From Syntrophorhabdaceae bacterium (GTDB lineage Bacteria > Desulfobacterota > Syntrophorhabdia > Syntrophorhabdales > Syntrophorhabdaceae): a DNA stretch of 49,816 bases. Below are positions 1-6,669 of this stretch, one piece after another. Each line of letters begins with the position of its first letter. Position 1 is the stretch's first letter. The stretch is from positions 1 to 49,816 of the forward strand of contig JAOAGQ010000012.1 of assembly GCA_026415675.1 (NCBI GenBank). Direction: 5' to 3'. Under the pieces are notes generated by a model, which worked only from the letters and a program-made list of their open reading frames with translations, had not been told where the DNA came from and made no database searches. The position numbers were made by a program, and so were the translations under genes.

Positions 1-15
1 TATCTGCTCGGCCAT
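1..15 (-). CDS. Start of a leftward gene cut by the window edge
   Basis: Only the first five codons are visible, read on the minus strand from an ATG at 13-15 (M-A-E-Q-I). A strong Shine-Dalgarno sequence, AGGAGG on the minus strand at 25-30, lies nine bases before the ATG, which makes a genuine start likely. Two 16-bp direct repeats sit just upstream at 84-132. No function can be given from five residues. Confidence 0.5.
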
Positions 16-83
16 AGTGAACATCCTCCTTTTTTAGTCATAATGAAGATAATAATAACCATCTTTATGGTCACTATACAAGA

Positions 84-132
84 GTTCGGTTTTAACTTTT
101 AAATCTATCAAAATCGGTTCGGTTTTAACTTT
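84..132. repeat. Pair of 16-bp direct repeats, possible operator
   Basis: GTTCGGTTTTAACTTT occurs at 84-99 and again, identically, at 117-132. The start-to-start distance of 33 bp is about three helical turns, so both copies would face the same side of the DNA. They lie between the leftward gene starting at 15 and the rightward lipoprotein gene at 286, a usual place for regulator binding sites. The regulatory role is inferred. Confidence 0.5.
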
Positions 133-285
133 AAGATGACACAGAGTTATTTTCTCTTGACTTTTCCAATATAGATTTGTCAGAATATATAAGGTATATA
201 AACGGTAAAAAAGGACTAACTCAGGGGGAGATAATTAATATAGAAAATAGAGTAAAATATAGAATTAGTACGGGAGGGAACTAAA

Positions 286-537
286 ATGAAAAAAATTATG
301 TTATTAACTGCAGCCACTATCCTCATCTCAGGTTGTACTTCCCTTGGAACTGGAACAAAATATACTGTTATTACTCCACAGGGGAAAGAGGAGTATTACG
401 AGCGTAAAGGTAGCCCAGCAAGTGGTGTAATAAGAGGCGTCCTTAACTATGGGGCAGCTATTCTGTCAGGAAACCCCCTTGACATAGGGATAGCTGTTAT
501 GAATACGCCCCTTATAATGAATGACCTGAATAACTAA
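286..537 (+). CDS. Small lipoprotein, 83 aa, function unknown
   Basis: The protein starts with a short lipoprotein signal peptide: Lys residues at 2-3, a hydrophobic stretch, and a lipobox ending in I-S-G-C with the modified Cys at residue 17. Lipid attachment should anchor the remaining 66 residues to a membrane. A GGGAGGGAA ribosome site precedes the ATG by a normal distance. The mature part contains Y-T-V-I-T-P-Q-G-K and a later glycine/alanine-rich weakly hydrophobic segment (about residues 50-75), but I recognise no family. A hairpin follows at 565-594. It stands alone in the AT-rich accessory segment, so it may be cargo of the element that carries the replication gene. Confidence 0.75.
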   Translation: MKKIMLLTAATILISGCTSLGTGTKYTVITPQGKEEYYERKGSPASGVIRGVLNYGAAILSGNPLDIGIAVMNTPLIMNDLNN

Positions 538-564
538 TAATTCCCTATCTTGGGTTAATTACTC

Positions 565-594
565 CAGGGGCTTAAGGGAAACCTTAATCCCCTG
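565..594 (+). terminator. Strong hairpin after the lipoprotein gene
   Basis: CAGGGG-C-TTAAGG and CCTTAA-T-CCCCTG form a 13-position stem with one internal C/T mismatch, closed by a GAAA tetraloop at 578-581. It lies 27 bases after the lipoprotein stop codon. The following bases are only loosely T-rich, so it may be a weak intrinsic terminator or an mRNA-stabilising 3' structure. Confidence 0.5.
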
Positions 595-633
595 AAACTT
601 GGCATTTTATTTAAAAAATTTAAAAGGAGTTAT

Positions 634-708
634 ATGAATAAAAACGCATGCTCCCACTGCGGGCGAGTAAAGATTGACTCCCGCTTTTATAAGCAGTATT
701 CGATATAA
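634..708 (+). CDS. Possible 24-aa CxxC peptide or gene remnant
   Basis: An ATG at 634 follows a good ribosome site (AAAAGGAG at 622-629) and opens a 24-codon frame to the TAA at 706-708. The product has a C-S-H-C-G motif at residues 6-10, like half of a zinc ribbon, then a basic and aromatic tail. A lone CxxC cannot make a normal four-ligand zinc site, so this may be the surviving 5' end of a longer gene. The broken PIN gene starts only 40 bases further on. The ribosome site argues for translation; function is unknown. Confidence 0.35.
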   Translation: MNKNACSHCGRVKIDSRFYKQYSI

Positions 709-749
709 ATATCTATTAATGCAAATAGGTAAAAAATAATACCTCCTAA

Positions 750-914
750 AATGATCCCGAAACCTGTAAAGATAAAGATGATGATAATATCATTGCCTGT
801 GCTGTTGCTTCAAATGCTGATTTCATAACAGGCGATAAAGCATTAATTGATTTAAAACAATATGAACAAATAAAGATTCTATCACCAAGAGATTTTGAGT
901 TGATATTTGACTGA
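750..914 (+). pseudogene. Remnant of a PIN-domain toxin gene (C-terminal part)
   Basis: Read in frame from 750 to the TGA at 912-914, the sequence encodes about 54 residues resembling the C-terminal third of PIN-family ribonuclease toxins. It has the acidic D-D-D-N-I-I-A-C-A cluster, then A-S-N-A-D-F-I-T-G-D-K, a signature containing the last catalytic Asp residues, and an ending I-K-I-L-S-P-R-D-F. An in-frame TAA at 747-749 lies immediately upstream, and no start codon or N-terminal domain with the first catalytic Asp is present. The gene is therefore truncated and should be inactive. No antitoxin partner was recognised nearby. Such remnants are common on decaying mobile elements. Confidence 0.6.
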
Positions 915-1463
915 AGGATAATGGGAAAAGTGATATTAAAAAACATCATTTAGAATTTTTCATCCTATGAATTTATCCATTCCTTTAGAGATATAAACAG
1001 GCCATTCAGACTTTTTATCTATATCAAAAAAGTCAGTTCAGCAATTTCAAAAGATTCACATATGTTGTTGACCCAGTAAAGACAAATAATTTTAGACAAT
1101 AAAAAGCAGAACAAGATGATAAAAAGACTTTTTTGCAAAAAAATAGTAACCTTCTGTCATTTTCCTTGATAGTTGACAAAAGATTACAGACCTTTCTATT
1201 GATAATTAAACCCCTGACCCTATAGCCACTGTTCTTAGGTTTTCGTATAAATATTCAAAGCATCTTTTTTGTACCGACACCGACATCTCCACTACTTTTT
1301 AAGTCTCGTATATACAATAGAGACATATATCATCACATTCTGTTACCAGCATGTGGTACTGTAAGCACCCAAAGCAGAGGTCAATATCAAAGACTATGCA
1401 GTGGTATAGATCCCCATCTTCTTGGTTACAAATAAAACATCTTTTCTTCATCTTTATCTCCTT
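915..1463. other. Non-coding AT-rich stretch
   Basis: I find no convincing gene, RNA or terminator in these 549 bases. Short open frames on both strands are interrupted by stops every 20-30 codons and lack ribosome sites. A minus-strand frame of about 26 codons near 1215-1295 (beginning M-S-V-S-V-Q-K) looks faintly protein-like but has no identifiable family. The stretch is best read as decayed sequence inside the accessory segment. Confidence 0.4.
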
Positions 1464-2741
1464 CTATGTATCGCCCCCCATCGGATATCCATGGTGGCAT
1501 ACCCCCGGTGATGGGAAACCATGGGGTGAGGGGAAATCCCCGGTGATGACATACCCCGAGTGAGGTATACCCCGATTGATGAGAAACCCCGGATGAGGGT
1601 ATCCTCCGGGTGATGAGATACCCCAAGGTGAGGTTCGTCCCGGCCTCACCATATCCCCCTCACCGCTATTATCCTGAGTAGAGCGTTTTGCACCTTCTAT
1701 TATTCTCTTCCAGTAGTATTTGACGGTCCTTATGGAACACCCCGTATTTTCGCTTACCATTCTCTGGGTAACCCCCTCTTTGATGGTTATGAGGTTTAGA
1801 TAGGAGGCTATGAGAGTTTTAAGGGTATTTTCCTTTCTTATAGCTGCCGTCCTCTTCCCTGCGAGACCCTGTCTTCTCTTTACCTCTGCTTTATATTTTT
1901 TTGGGGATAGGTTTCTTATCTTCTCAAAACCCATTACCCCTATGGTATATTTATACCTCTTGAAGTAGTCCCGTCTCTGCCAGACCCATTTTGTTATACT
2001 TTTAGAGATATCCTTTATCTCTGCCTGGGGAAGGGGAGAGGAAAAGCATTCTGGTATATCATCAGTGTTGATTTTAGTTAGATGATCCTCTACCTTTCTA
2101 TAGAACTCTAAAAACTCTTTACACTCTGGGACTATTTCGTATGCGTAGATCCTGCCTTTATTGAAAAGGGTCACGTTCCTGCTTGAAGGGTGTATGGGAT
2201 CGATGGTCTTCCCCTTTTTCTTTCTTTTCTTATCGGGTCGAATGTATTCTGCGAGCTCACTTAATGTGTATAAGCCCCCATTACAGATCAGTTCCCAGTC
2301 TTTATGGAAGGGGTTCTTTACAAGCTGTTTCTGGGTGGTGATTGCCTTATCCGCATCGAGTAACTCCTTATAGGCCTTTATAACCCTCTTTAGTAGTTTT
2401 AAAGTCTTCTTTGATGTTGTTCCCATGAACACAGGGGGATCTATCTCGTATATGCCATGGCAGTGGGCGTTTATCCTGTTTATAACCACATAGGTAAAGG
2501 GAGGGAGTTCTTTCTTATCCCAGGCAAAGGCGCTGCCCGAATAATCGAGATCAAATGTGATATACCTAAGCATAAGGGGATGGTTCATCTGGATGTAACG
2601 GAGGGAGATCGCCTTATCCTTCGATTTTATGTATCCTATACGTTTACTATTGCTACAGTATGGCCTTTTTGGAAGGTTGTTATAGAGACGGTGAAGGGCA
2701 TGTAAGCTGTTGGGCTCTCTGATATATGCATTTCTTTCCAC
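1464..2741 (-). CDS. Plasmid-type replication protein (ColE2-like replicase with PriCT domain)
   Basis: The 425-residue protein has the order expected for ColE2-type Rep proteins: an N-terminal replicase domain (about residues 25-165) with a R-Y-I-Q-x-N-x-P segment, a T-F-D-L-D motif, V-V-I-N-x-x-N-A-H-C-H-G and K-N-P-F-H-K-D-W; a probable PriCT-type helical region (about 205-280); and a basic C-terminal helix-turn-helix around 330-350. Such proteins recognise their plasmid origin and synthesise the primer for replication. The start is GTG, with an in-frame stop just upstream. The last roughly 60 residues are Gly/Pro/Ser-rich and come from the tandem repeats at 1489-1641, so the true domain probably ends near residue 365. 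No partition or relaxase gene is in view. Confidence 0.82.
   Translation of the reverse strand: MERNAYIREPNSLHALHRLYNNLPKRPYCSNSKRIGYIKSKDKAISLRYIQMNHPLMLRYITFDLDYSGSAFAWDKKELPPFTYVVINRINAHCHGIYEIDPPVFMGTTSKKTLKLLKRVIKAYKELLDADKAITTQKQLVKNPFHKDWELICNGGLYTLSELAEYIRPDKKRKKKGKTIDPIHPSSRNVTLFNKGRIYAYEIVPECKEFLEFYRKVEDHLTKINTDDIPECFSSPLPQAEIKDISKSITKWVWQRRDYFKRYKYTIGVMGFEKIRNLSPKKYKAEVKRRQGLAGKRTAAIRKENTLKTLIASYLNLITIKEGVTQRMVSENTGCSIRTVKYYWKRIIEGAKRSTQDNSGEGDMVRPGRTSPWGISSPGGYPHPGFLINRGIPHSGYVITGDFPSPHGFPSPGVCHHGYPMGGDT
1489..1641. repeat. Tandem 16-17-bp repeats at the 3' end of the rep gene (iteron-like)
   Basis: About nine degenerate copies run head to tail with consensus close to GGGTGATGAGATACCCC. 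Clear units are 1541-1557, 1558-1573, 1574-1590, 1591-1607, 1608-1624 and 1625-1641; more diverged copies fill 1489-1540. Many units are partly self-complementary (GGGT...ACCC). The 17-base period is not a multiple of three, so the encoded tail changes reading phase along the array. Placement beside a replication gene and uniform length suggest iterons bound by Rep, though iterons usually lie upstream of rep rather than inside its 3' end. There are no spacers, so this is not a CRISPR array. Confidence 0.75.
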
Positions 2742-2997
2742 ATAGGGGTATTAATTCCTGGGAAAGGGGGGAAAGAATATTACACGATAGGGGTTTTAAA
2801 ACGGGGTAGGTATGGAACTTGCCTAAATGCTGAATATTAAGTAAGGTTAGCCTGAAATGTTAAGCTGCAGGTATAATTTACAGACTGAATATAGGGTGGC
2901 GTATCAATACTATGGTGTTTTGTAGATAAGATGATTGAGTCCTGGAGGGAGAAGGAAGTTGATGCTTTTTCTATATTCTTTTATACAAAAAATACCT
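2742..2997. other. Upstream region of the rep gene, no gene seen
   Basis: No plausible gene is seen on either strand. The rep GTG at 2739-2741 lacks a close Shine-Dalgarno sequence, and I could not place a convincing minus-strand promoter. The region could hold the rep control region or origin, but nothing here shows this directly. Confidence 0.3.
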
Positions 2998-3067
2998 GTG
3001 ATAGAACGTGATAAAATCGTGATAAAAAGTTTTCAATTTTATTCACTCCATTTCACTTTTTTTCACT
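2998..3067. repeat. Two phased triplets of short repeats beside the truncated tRNA
   Basis: GTGATA occurs at 2998, 3008 and 3019, at 10-11-bp spacing. TTCACT (AGTGAA on the other strand) occurs at 3042, 3052 and 3062, at exactly 10-bp spacing. Helical phasing points to a protein-binding array. The position 71 bp or more from the anticodon-arm palindrome of the truncated tRNA resembles integrase arm-type sites next to a core site; rep-binding sites are the alternative. The role is inferred from geometry only. Confidence 0.4.
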
Positions 3068-3137
3068 CTACTTCTCTCTATCAGATTGATTTTATTACTA
3101 TTTGTTGTAGATTATTGTGTGTCTAATATAGTGTATA

Positions 3138-3181
3138 TTGGATTCGTAGTCCAACGCTCTATCCATTTGAGCTATGGGCGC
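3138..3181 (-). tRNA. tRNA-Arg(ACG), 5' part only, truncated after the anticodon arm
   Basis: On the minus strand from 3181 the sequence gives a 7-nt acceptor strand GCGCCCA, TA, a D arm GCTC...GAGC with a nine-base loop, one linker base, and a perfect five-pair anticodon stem TTGGA/TCCAA around loop CTACGAA with anticodon ACG. The match to bacterial tRNA-Arg(ACG) ends exactly at the base of the anticodon stem (3138). No variable loop, T arm or complementary acceptor strand TGGGCGC follows. The transcript cannot fold as a complete tRNA. The break at the anticodon palindrome is typical of tyrosine-integrase target sites, and the plasmid-like DNA lies on the side where the 3' half is missing. 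Confidence 0.75.
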
Positions 3182-3319
3182 TCATAAAATCAAGGGATCT
3201 GCCTTTTAAAATGATAGAGGCCCCTGGTCTCTATTTTTGTCTTAATTATATGGCACATTTTGTGCTTTGAAATCAATAGCCTTTTTCTCTCAAAAATACT
3301 TATCGTGAAAACTCAACAT

Positions 3320-5608
3320 TCAAAATGAAAAAATACCTATTCCGGCTTGGCCTAAGGAGATACCACCGTCATTACAGGGAACCTGTCTGTGGGTAAAGCA
3401 CTCAAATCCTCCATCCTCGAGTAAGGGCAAAACGAGATGCAACAGGAGCCTGTTTTGGAAGGAACCACCGCTCAACACAACTTTTCTTATCCCTTTCTCC
3501 TCTGAGATTACCGATACAACGGTTCTAATGATTTCTGCAACAGTCCTGTGGAATCTAAAACTTATCCCCCCGATATCTTTGCCTTTTTTGATGTCCGTTA
3601 TAATCGCCTCAAACATCTCCCCCAGGGCCACCTCCCACATACTCTTTTCTTTATAAATGGTGAAGGGATAACCACAGACCTTTTCATTCTTAGATGCCAC
3701 CATCTCAAGTTTTACCGCTGCCTGAGCTTCAAGGGTAACTATCTTGCAGAGGTTGAGAAGTGCGGAGACGGCGTCAAAGAGGCGACCGCAGGAAGAAGTG
3801 ATGGGTGTATTTATACTTTTCTCTATCTGGGTCTTTATGACCTCGATCTCCTCCTGGGATATACCCTCTAAAAAAGGCATATTCGGAATGTAACCAAAGA
3901 TTTTGTAAAGGTATGCGATTCCTGTACGGTAAGGCCTTTTTATGGAAATGTCTCCCCCTGGCAATGGCATGGGTTCTATCCTGCCCATTCTTTCGAAAAA
4001 AGGGTACTCGGTAACAACGAGAAATTCCCCTCCCCAGATTGTAGTGTCTGTGCCAAAGCCAGAGCCATCAAAGGCTACACCTATAGCAGGCCCCTTTAGG
4101 CCGTTATCTATCATACAGGATACAATGTGGGCATGGTGGTGTTGTACCCCTAAGATCGGGAGGGTGTTGCCCAACTCATAGGCGTATCGCGTAGAAAGAT
4201 AATCGGGATGGAGGTCGTGTACTATAAGTTCGGGGTGGATCCTAAAAAGTCTTTTGTAAAGCTCTATGGTTTCTCTGTAATACCTGAGGGTACCTATGTG
4301 ATCCAGATCCCCTATGTGCTGACTGACAAAACCAAATCGATTTTTTGTGAGGCAGAACGTATTCTTCTCCTGTGCCCCCAAAGCAAGAAGAGGTCTTTTT
4401 GATGGAAAGGGTAAGCTGACCGGATACGGGGCATATCCCCTTGCCCTTCTTAAGGGCATCTCTTCCCCTCTGAAAACCATGTAAACACTATCATCGTACC
4501 TTGAGCAGATATCTCTGTTATGCATGAGGAAATAATCGGCAATACCGGAAAGGGAAGACCTTGCCTCCCCATTATCAATGGCTATTGGCTCCTCTGAGAT
4601 GTTTCCGCTGGTCATCACCACAGGTCTTTTTACCTCTTCCATTATAAGATGGTGGATAGGTGTGTATGGTAACATAACACCTAAATACCTGTTATCAGGG
4701 GCGACCATAGGGGAGATGGCAGCATCTTCTTTTTTAAGGAGAATTACAATAGGCGATCTATGGGAGGTAAGAAGCCTTGCCTCTGCCTCGCTTAAAAAGC
4801 AGTATTTTTTTACTTCTTCTATATCTCTCATCATAACGGCAAAGGGTTTATCAGGCCTTACCTTCCTCCGTCTCAAAAGGAGAACGACCTTTGAATCTGT
4901 CGCATCACAGGCAAGCTGGAAACCCCCTAAACCTTTTATGGCCACTATGGACCCTCCCCTCAGGATTTCCGTTACCTTCCCTATAGGGTCTTTGTCTTTA
5001 ACTCTGTTACCAAGATTATCCTCAATCCATATCTCCGGCCCGCATATATGGCAACTGTTGGGCTGGGCGTGGAAACGTCTGTTTAAAGGGTCTTTGTATT
5101 CCTCGAGACACTTTTCACACATTACGAATTTTGCCATTGTCGTATTAGGTCTGTCATAGGGTATATCCTTTATAATCGTAAAACGGGGACCACAGTAAGT
5201 ACAGTTGATAAAAGGATAAAGGTATCTCCTGTTCTTATTATCGAATAGCTCTTTTAAACATAAAGGGCAGGTGGCAATATCTGGAGATAATATCTGGTAT
5301 CCAGGGTCTCTTCTACTCTTTCTTATTTCAAAGGAGAGGTACTTTTTTGGGAGGCCGTTCTCTACCTTTATGCTGACTATGTTTGCAACGGATGGTGCCT
5401 CTAACCTTATCCTTTTTATAAATTCTGACAGGACCCCCCCTTCCCCTTCTGCCTCTATCTTGACGGAACTGCTCGTATTTGCCACCCAACCCTTGATGCC
5501 CATTTCAGTGGCCAGTCTGTATATGAAGGGTCTAAAGCCCACACCCTGAACGACACCTCTGATAGTAATCTTTTTTAGTATGTGAGCCCCTTCAACCAAT
5601 CTATCCAA
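3320..5608 (-). CDS. hypF: HypF carbamoyltransferase, [NiFe] hydrogenase maturation
   Basis: HypF converts carbamoyl phosphate to carbamoyl-adenylate and transfers the carbamoyl group to the C-terminal Cys of HypE, the source of the cyanide ligands of the hydrogenase iron. All domains are visible: acylphosphatase-like (V-Q-G-V-G-F-R-P-F near residue 20-28), a double zinc-finger region with four CxxC pairs (about 115-190), a YrdC-like domain (about 205-390), and a Kae1-like transferase domain with H-H-H-A-H and G-V-A-F-D-G-S-G-F-G. Length of about 760 residues is normal. The longest start is a TTG at 5608 overlapping hypB by 34 bases; a second TTG at 5599 is possible. It is last in the leftward hypA-hypB-hypF transcript. 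Confidence 0.95.
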   Translation of the reverse strand: MDRLVEGAHILKKITIRGVVQGVGFRPFIYRLATEMGIKGWVANTSSSVKIEAEGEGGVLSEFIKRIRLEAPSVANIVSIKVENGLPKKYLSFEIRKSRRDPGYQILSPDIATCPLCLKELFDNKNRRYLYPFINCTYCGPRFTIIKDIPYDRPNTTMAKFVMCEKCLEEYKDPLNRRFHAQPNSCHICGPEIWIEDNLGNRVKDKDPIGKVTEILRGGSIVAIKGLGGFQLACDATDSKVVLLLRRRKVRPDKPFAVMMRDIEEVKKYCFLSEAEARLLTSHRSPIVILLKKEDAAISPMVAPDNRYLGVMLPYTPIHHLIMEEVKRPVVMTSGNISEEPIAIDNGEARSSLSGIADYFLMHNRDICSRYDDSVYMVFRGEEMPLRRARGYAPYPVSLPFPSKRPLLALGAQEKNTFCLTKNRFGFVSQHIGDLDHIGTLRYYRETIELYKRLFRIHPELIVHDLHPDYLSTRYAYELGNTLPILGVQHHHAHIVSCMIDNGLKGPAIGVAFDGSGFGTDTTIWGGEFLVVTEYPFFERMGRIEPMPLPGGDISIKRPYRTGIAYLYKIFGYIPNMPFLEGISQEEIEVIKTQIEKSINTPITSSCGRLFDAVSALLNLCKIVTLEAQAAVKLEMVASKNEKVCGYPFTIYKEKSMWEVALGEMFEAIITDIKKGKDIGGISFRFHRTVAEIIRTVVSVISEEKGIRKVVLSGGSFQNRLLLHLVLPLLEDGGFECFTHRQVPCNDGGISLGQAGIGIFSF

Positions 5609-6213
5609 TCACCAAGCCCCTCTTTTGTCTTGCATGACACTCTGAACACAGGGACTTCAGGATTCACTGAGTAGATACCCCTCTTGAATCTTTCAAAATC
5701 GAAATCGAAATAAGATAATGTGTCCCATTTGTTTAGAACAACGGCCTGGGCAGTTGAGAAAATACCGGGATACTTAAAGGGTTTGTCGTCCCCTTCAGGC
5801 ACGGATGCAACAATCACACGGACATGCTCCCCGAGGTTAAATTCTGCAGGACAGATGAGATTCCCCACGTTTTCGATGAATAGATACTTAAGCCCCTTCA
5901 AATCCAGCCTTTCTAACGCCTTTTTTATCATGGCCGCATCCAGATGGCATGCACCTCCTGTGTTAATCTGTACAACGGGCACACCAAGAGTACCTATCTT
6001 TTCAGCATCAATGGTTGAGGCGATATCCCCCTCGATTACCGCGGCACAGGAACCTATAGATTCCAGAGTGCCCATTATCAGACTGGTCTTTCCAGCTCCA
6101 GGGGATGCCATAATATTTATTGAAATAAGCTTGGCTCCGTCGAAAAACCTTCTATTCTCTTTAGCCCATTCCTCGTTTGCGTCGAGTATATCTTTAACCA
6201 CCTCTATCTTCAT
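5575..6213 (-). CDS. hypB: HypB GTPase, nickel insertion into hydrogenase
   Basis: HypB hydrolyses GTP to drive nickel delivery with HypA into the hydrogenase large subunit precursor. The P-loop M-A-S-P-G-A-G-K-T-S is at residues 35-44, a conserved metal-site segment G-G-A-C-H-L-D-A near 107-114, and N-V-G-N-L-I-C-P-A-E-F further on; N-K-W-D supplies guanine recognition. At 212 residues it is the short form lacking the N-terminal high-affinity Ni motif (C-x-x-G-C-x-C) and any His-rich stretch. It begins with ATG at 6213 inside the end of hypA (20-base overlap), consistent with translational coupling. The product is cytoplasmic. Confidence 0.96.
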   Translation of the reverse strand: MKIEVVKDILDANEEWAKENRRFFDGAKLISINIMASPGAGKTSLIMGTLESIGSCAAVIEGDIASTIDAEKIGTLGVPVVQINTGGACHLDAAMIKKALERLDLKGLKYLFIENVGNLICPAEFNLGEHVRVIVASVPEGDDKPFKYPGIFSTAQAVVLNKWDTLSYFDFDFERFKRGIYSVNPEVPVFRVSCKTKEGLGDWIDWLKGLTY

Positions 6214-6547
6214 CTCTATCCTCCACCTCTATGCTTTCTATATAGAGTTCCTTTCCAGAGATGAGTTTGCCTCCAGGCCTTCTACAGGCAGGACAAAGAC
6301 CATCTCCGTCTATACCAAACTCAAAAGAGCATAATCTGCACCTCATCCTCCCCTCGATTTTTTTGATATTCAATGATGCCCCCTCCAAAAGGGTACCCTT
6401 AGAGATCACATGGAAGCAGAAGATTAACGATTCCTCGACGACTCCTGAAAGCTCACCGATAACGAGGTTTATTGTTGAGACTTTTCTGCCTTTAGCCTCT
6501 TCCGTTACTAGTCCCACCATATTTTCCGTTATCGTTAATTCATGCAT
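6194..6547 (-). CDS. hypA: HypA nickel metallochaperone
   Basis: The protein starts M-H-E, whose His2 is the nickel ligand of HypA. The zinc site is formed by Cys70, Cys73, Cys85 and Cys88 (C-R-L-C and C-P-A-C). Length, 117 residues, is normal for the family. The ATG at 6545-6547 was chosen over an upstream extension because family members start here and because a promoter ends seven bases before it. No Shine-Dalgarno sequence precedes this ATG, so the message may be leaderless. It is the first gene of hypA-hypB-hypF and diverges from hypC. Confidence 0.95.
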   Translation of the reverse strand: MHELTITENMVGLVTEEAKGRKVSTINLVIGELSGVVEESLIFCFHVISKGTLLEGASLNIKKIEGRMRCRLCSFEFGIDGDGLCPACRRPGGKLISGKELYIESIEVEDRDEDRGG

Positions 6548-6554
6548 TTTTTGT

Positions 6555-6583
6555 ATATTACAACAAGAAAAGGCCACTTTCAA
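6555..6583 (-). promoter_or_regulatory. Promoter of hypABF, start point at or near the hypA ATG
   Basis: On the minus strand, a -35 TTGAAA (6578-6583), a 17-base spacer and a -10 TAATAT (6555-6560) form a good sigma70-type promoter. Only seven bases separate the -10 from the hypA ATG, so transcription should begin at or within a base or two of the start codon. Confidence 0.65.
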
Positions 6584-6595
6584 TTTAATCGACTC

Positions 6596-6625
6596 AAGTG
6601 TTTCTCAGAAAAAACAGAAACATTT
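6596..6625. promoter_or_regulatory. 30-bp palindrome between the divergent hyp promoters, probable operator
   Basis: AAGTGTTTCT (6596-6605) and AGAAACATTT (6616-6625) are inverted repeats matching at nine of ten positions, separated by ten bases. The centre (6610.5) lies almost midway between the two -35 boxes (6583 and 6633). A dimeric regulator bound here would contact both promoters. The binding protein is unknown; the NarL-type regulator at 10633-11265 is one candidate, since it is encoded downstream of hypE. Confidence 0.55.
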
Positions 6626-6632
6626 AAATTGC

Positions 6633-6662
6633 TTGATTGAAATATTATAACTACTTTATAAT
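6633..6662 (+). promoter_or_regulatory. Promoter of hypCDE, start point at or near the hypC ATG
   Basis: TTGATT (6633-6638), an 18-base spacer and a perfect TATAAT (6657-6662) form a strong sigma70-type promoter. Seven bases separate the -10 from the hypC ATG at 6670, the same distance as on the opposite strand for hypA, and hypC also lacks a Shine-Dalgarno sequence. Confidence 0.7.
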
Positions 6663-6669
6663 ATTTTAT

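Noticed and set aside
153-200. Promoter for the lipoprotein gene from TTGACT near 162
   Set aside because: At 17 bases the downstream hexamer is a poor -10 match, and several overlapping AT-rich alternatives are equally weak.
746-949. 67-residue minus-strand open frame
   Set aside because: It is antisense to the PIN remnant, whose sense translation carries recognisable PIN motifs; the antisense product has none.
1489-1641. CRISPR-like array
   Set aside because: The units are 16-17 bp, degenerate and directly adjacent with no unique spacers, and no cas gene is near.
2935-3126. 63-residue plus-strand open frame
   Set aside because: It has no ribosome site and consists of low-complexity Phe/Ser-rich sequence produced by the phased TTCACT repeats.
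3100-3181. Intron-containing or split tRNA-Arg as explanation for the truncated tRNA
   Set aside because: Bacterial group I introns interrupt the anticodon loop, whereas here the whole anticodon arm is intact, and no 3' half or group I core was found within reach. It cannot be excluded for sequence outside the window.
5720-6334. Long plus-strand frame of about 200 codons opposite hypB and hypA
   Set aside because: It is a shadow of two certain genes on the other strand and shows no domain or ribosome site.
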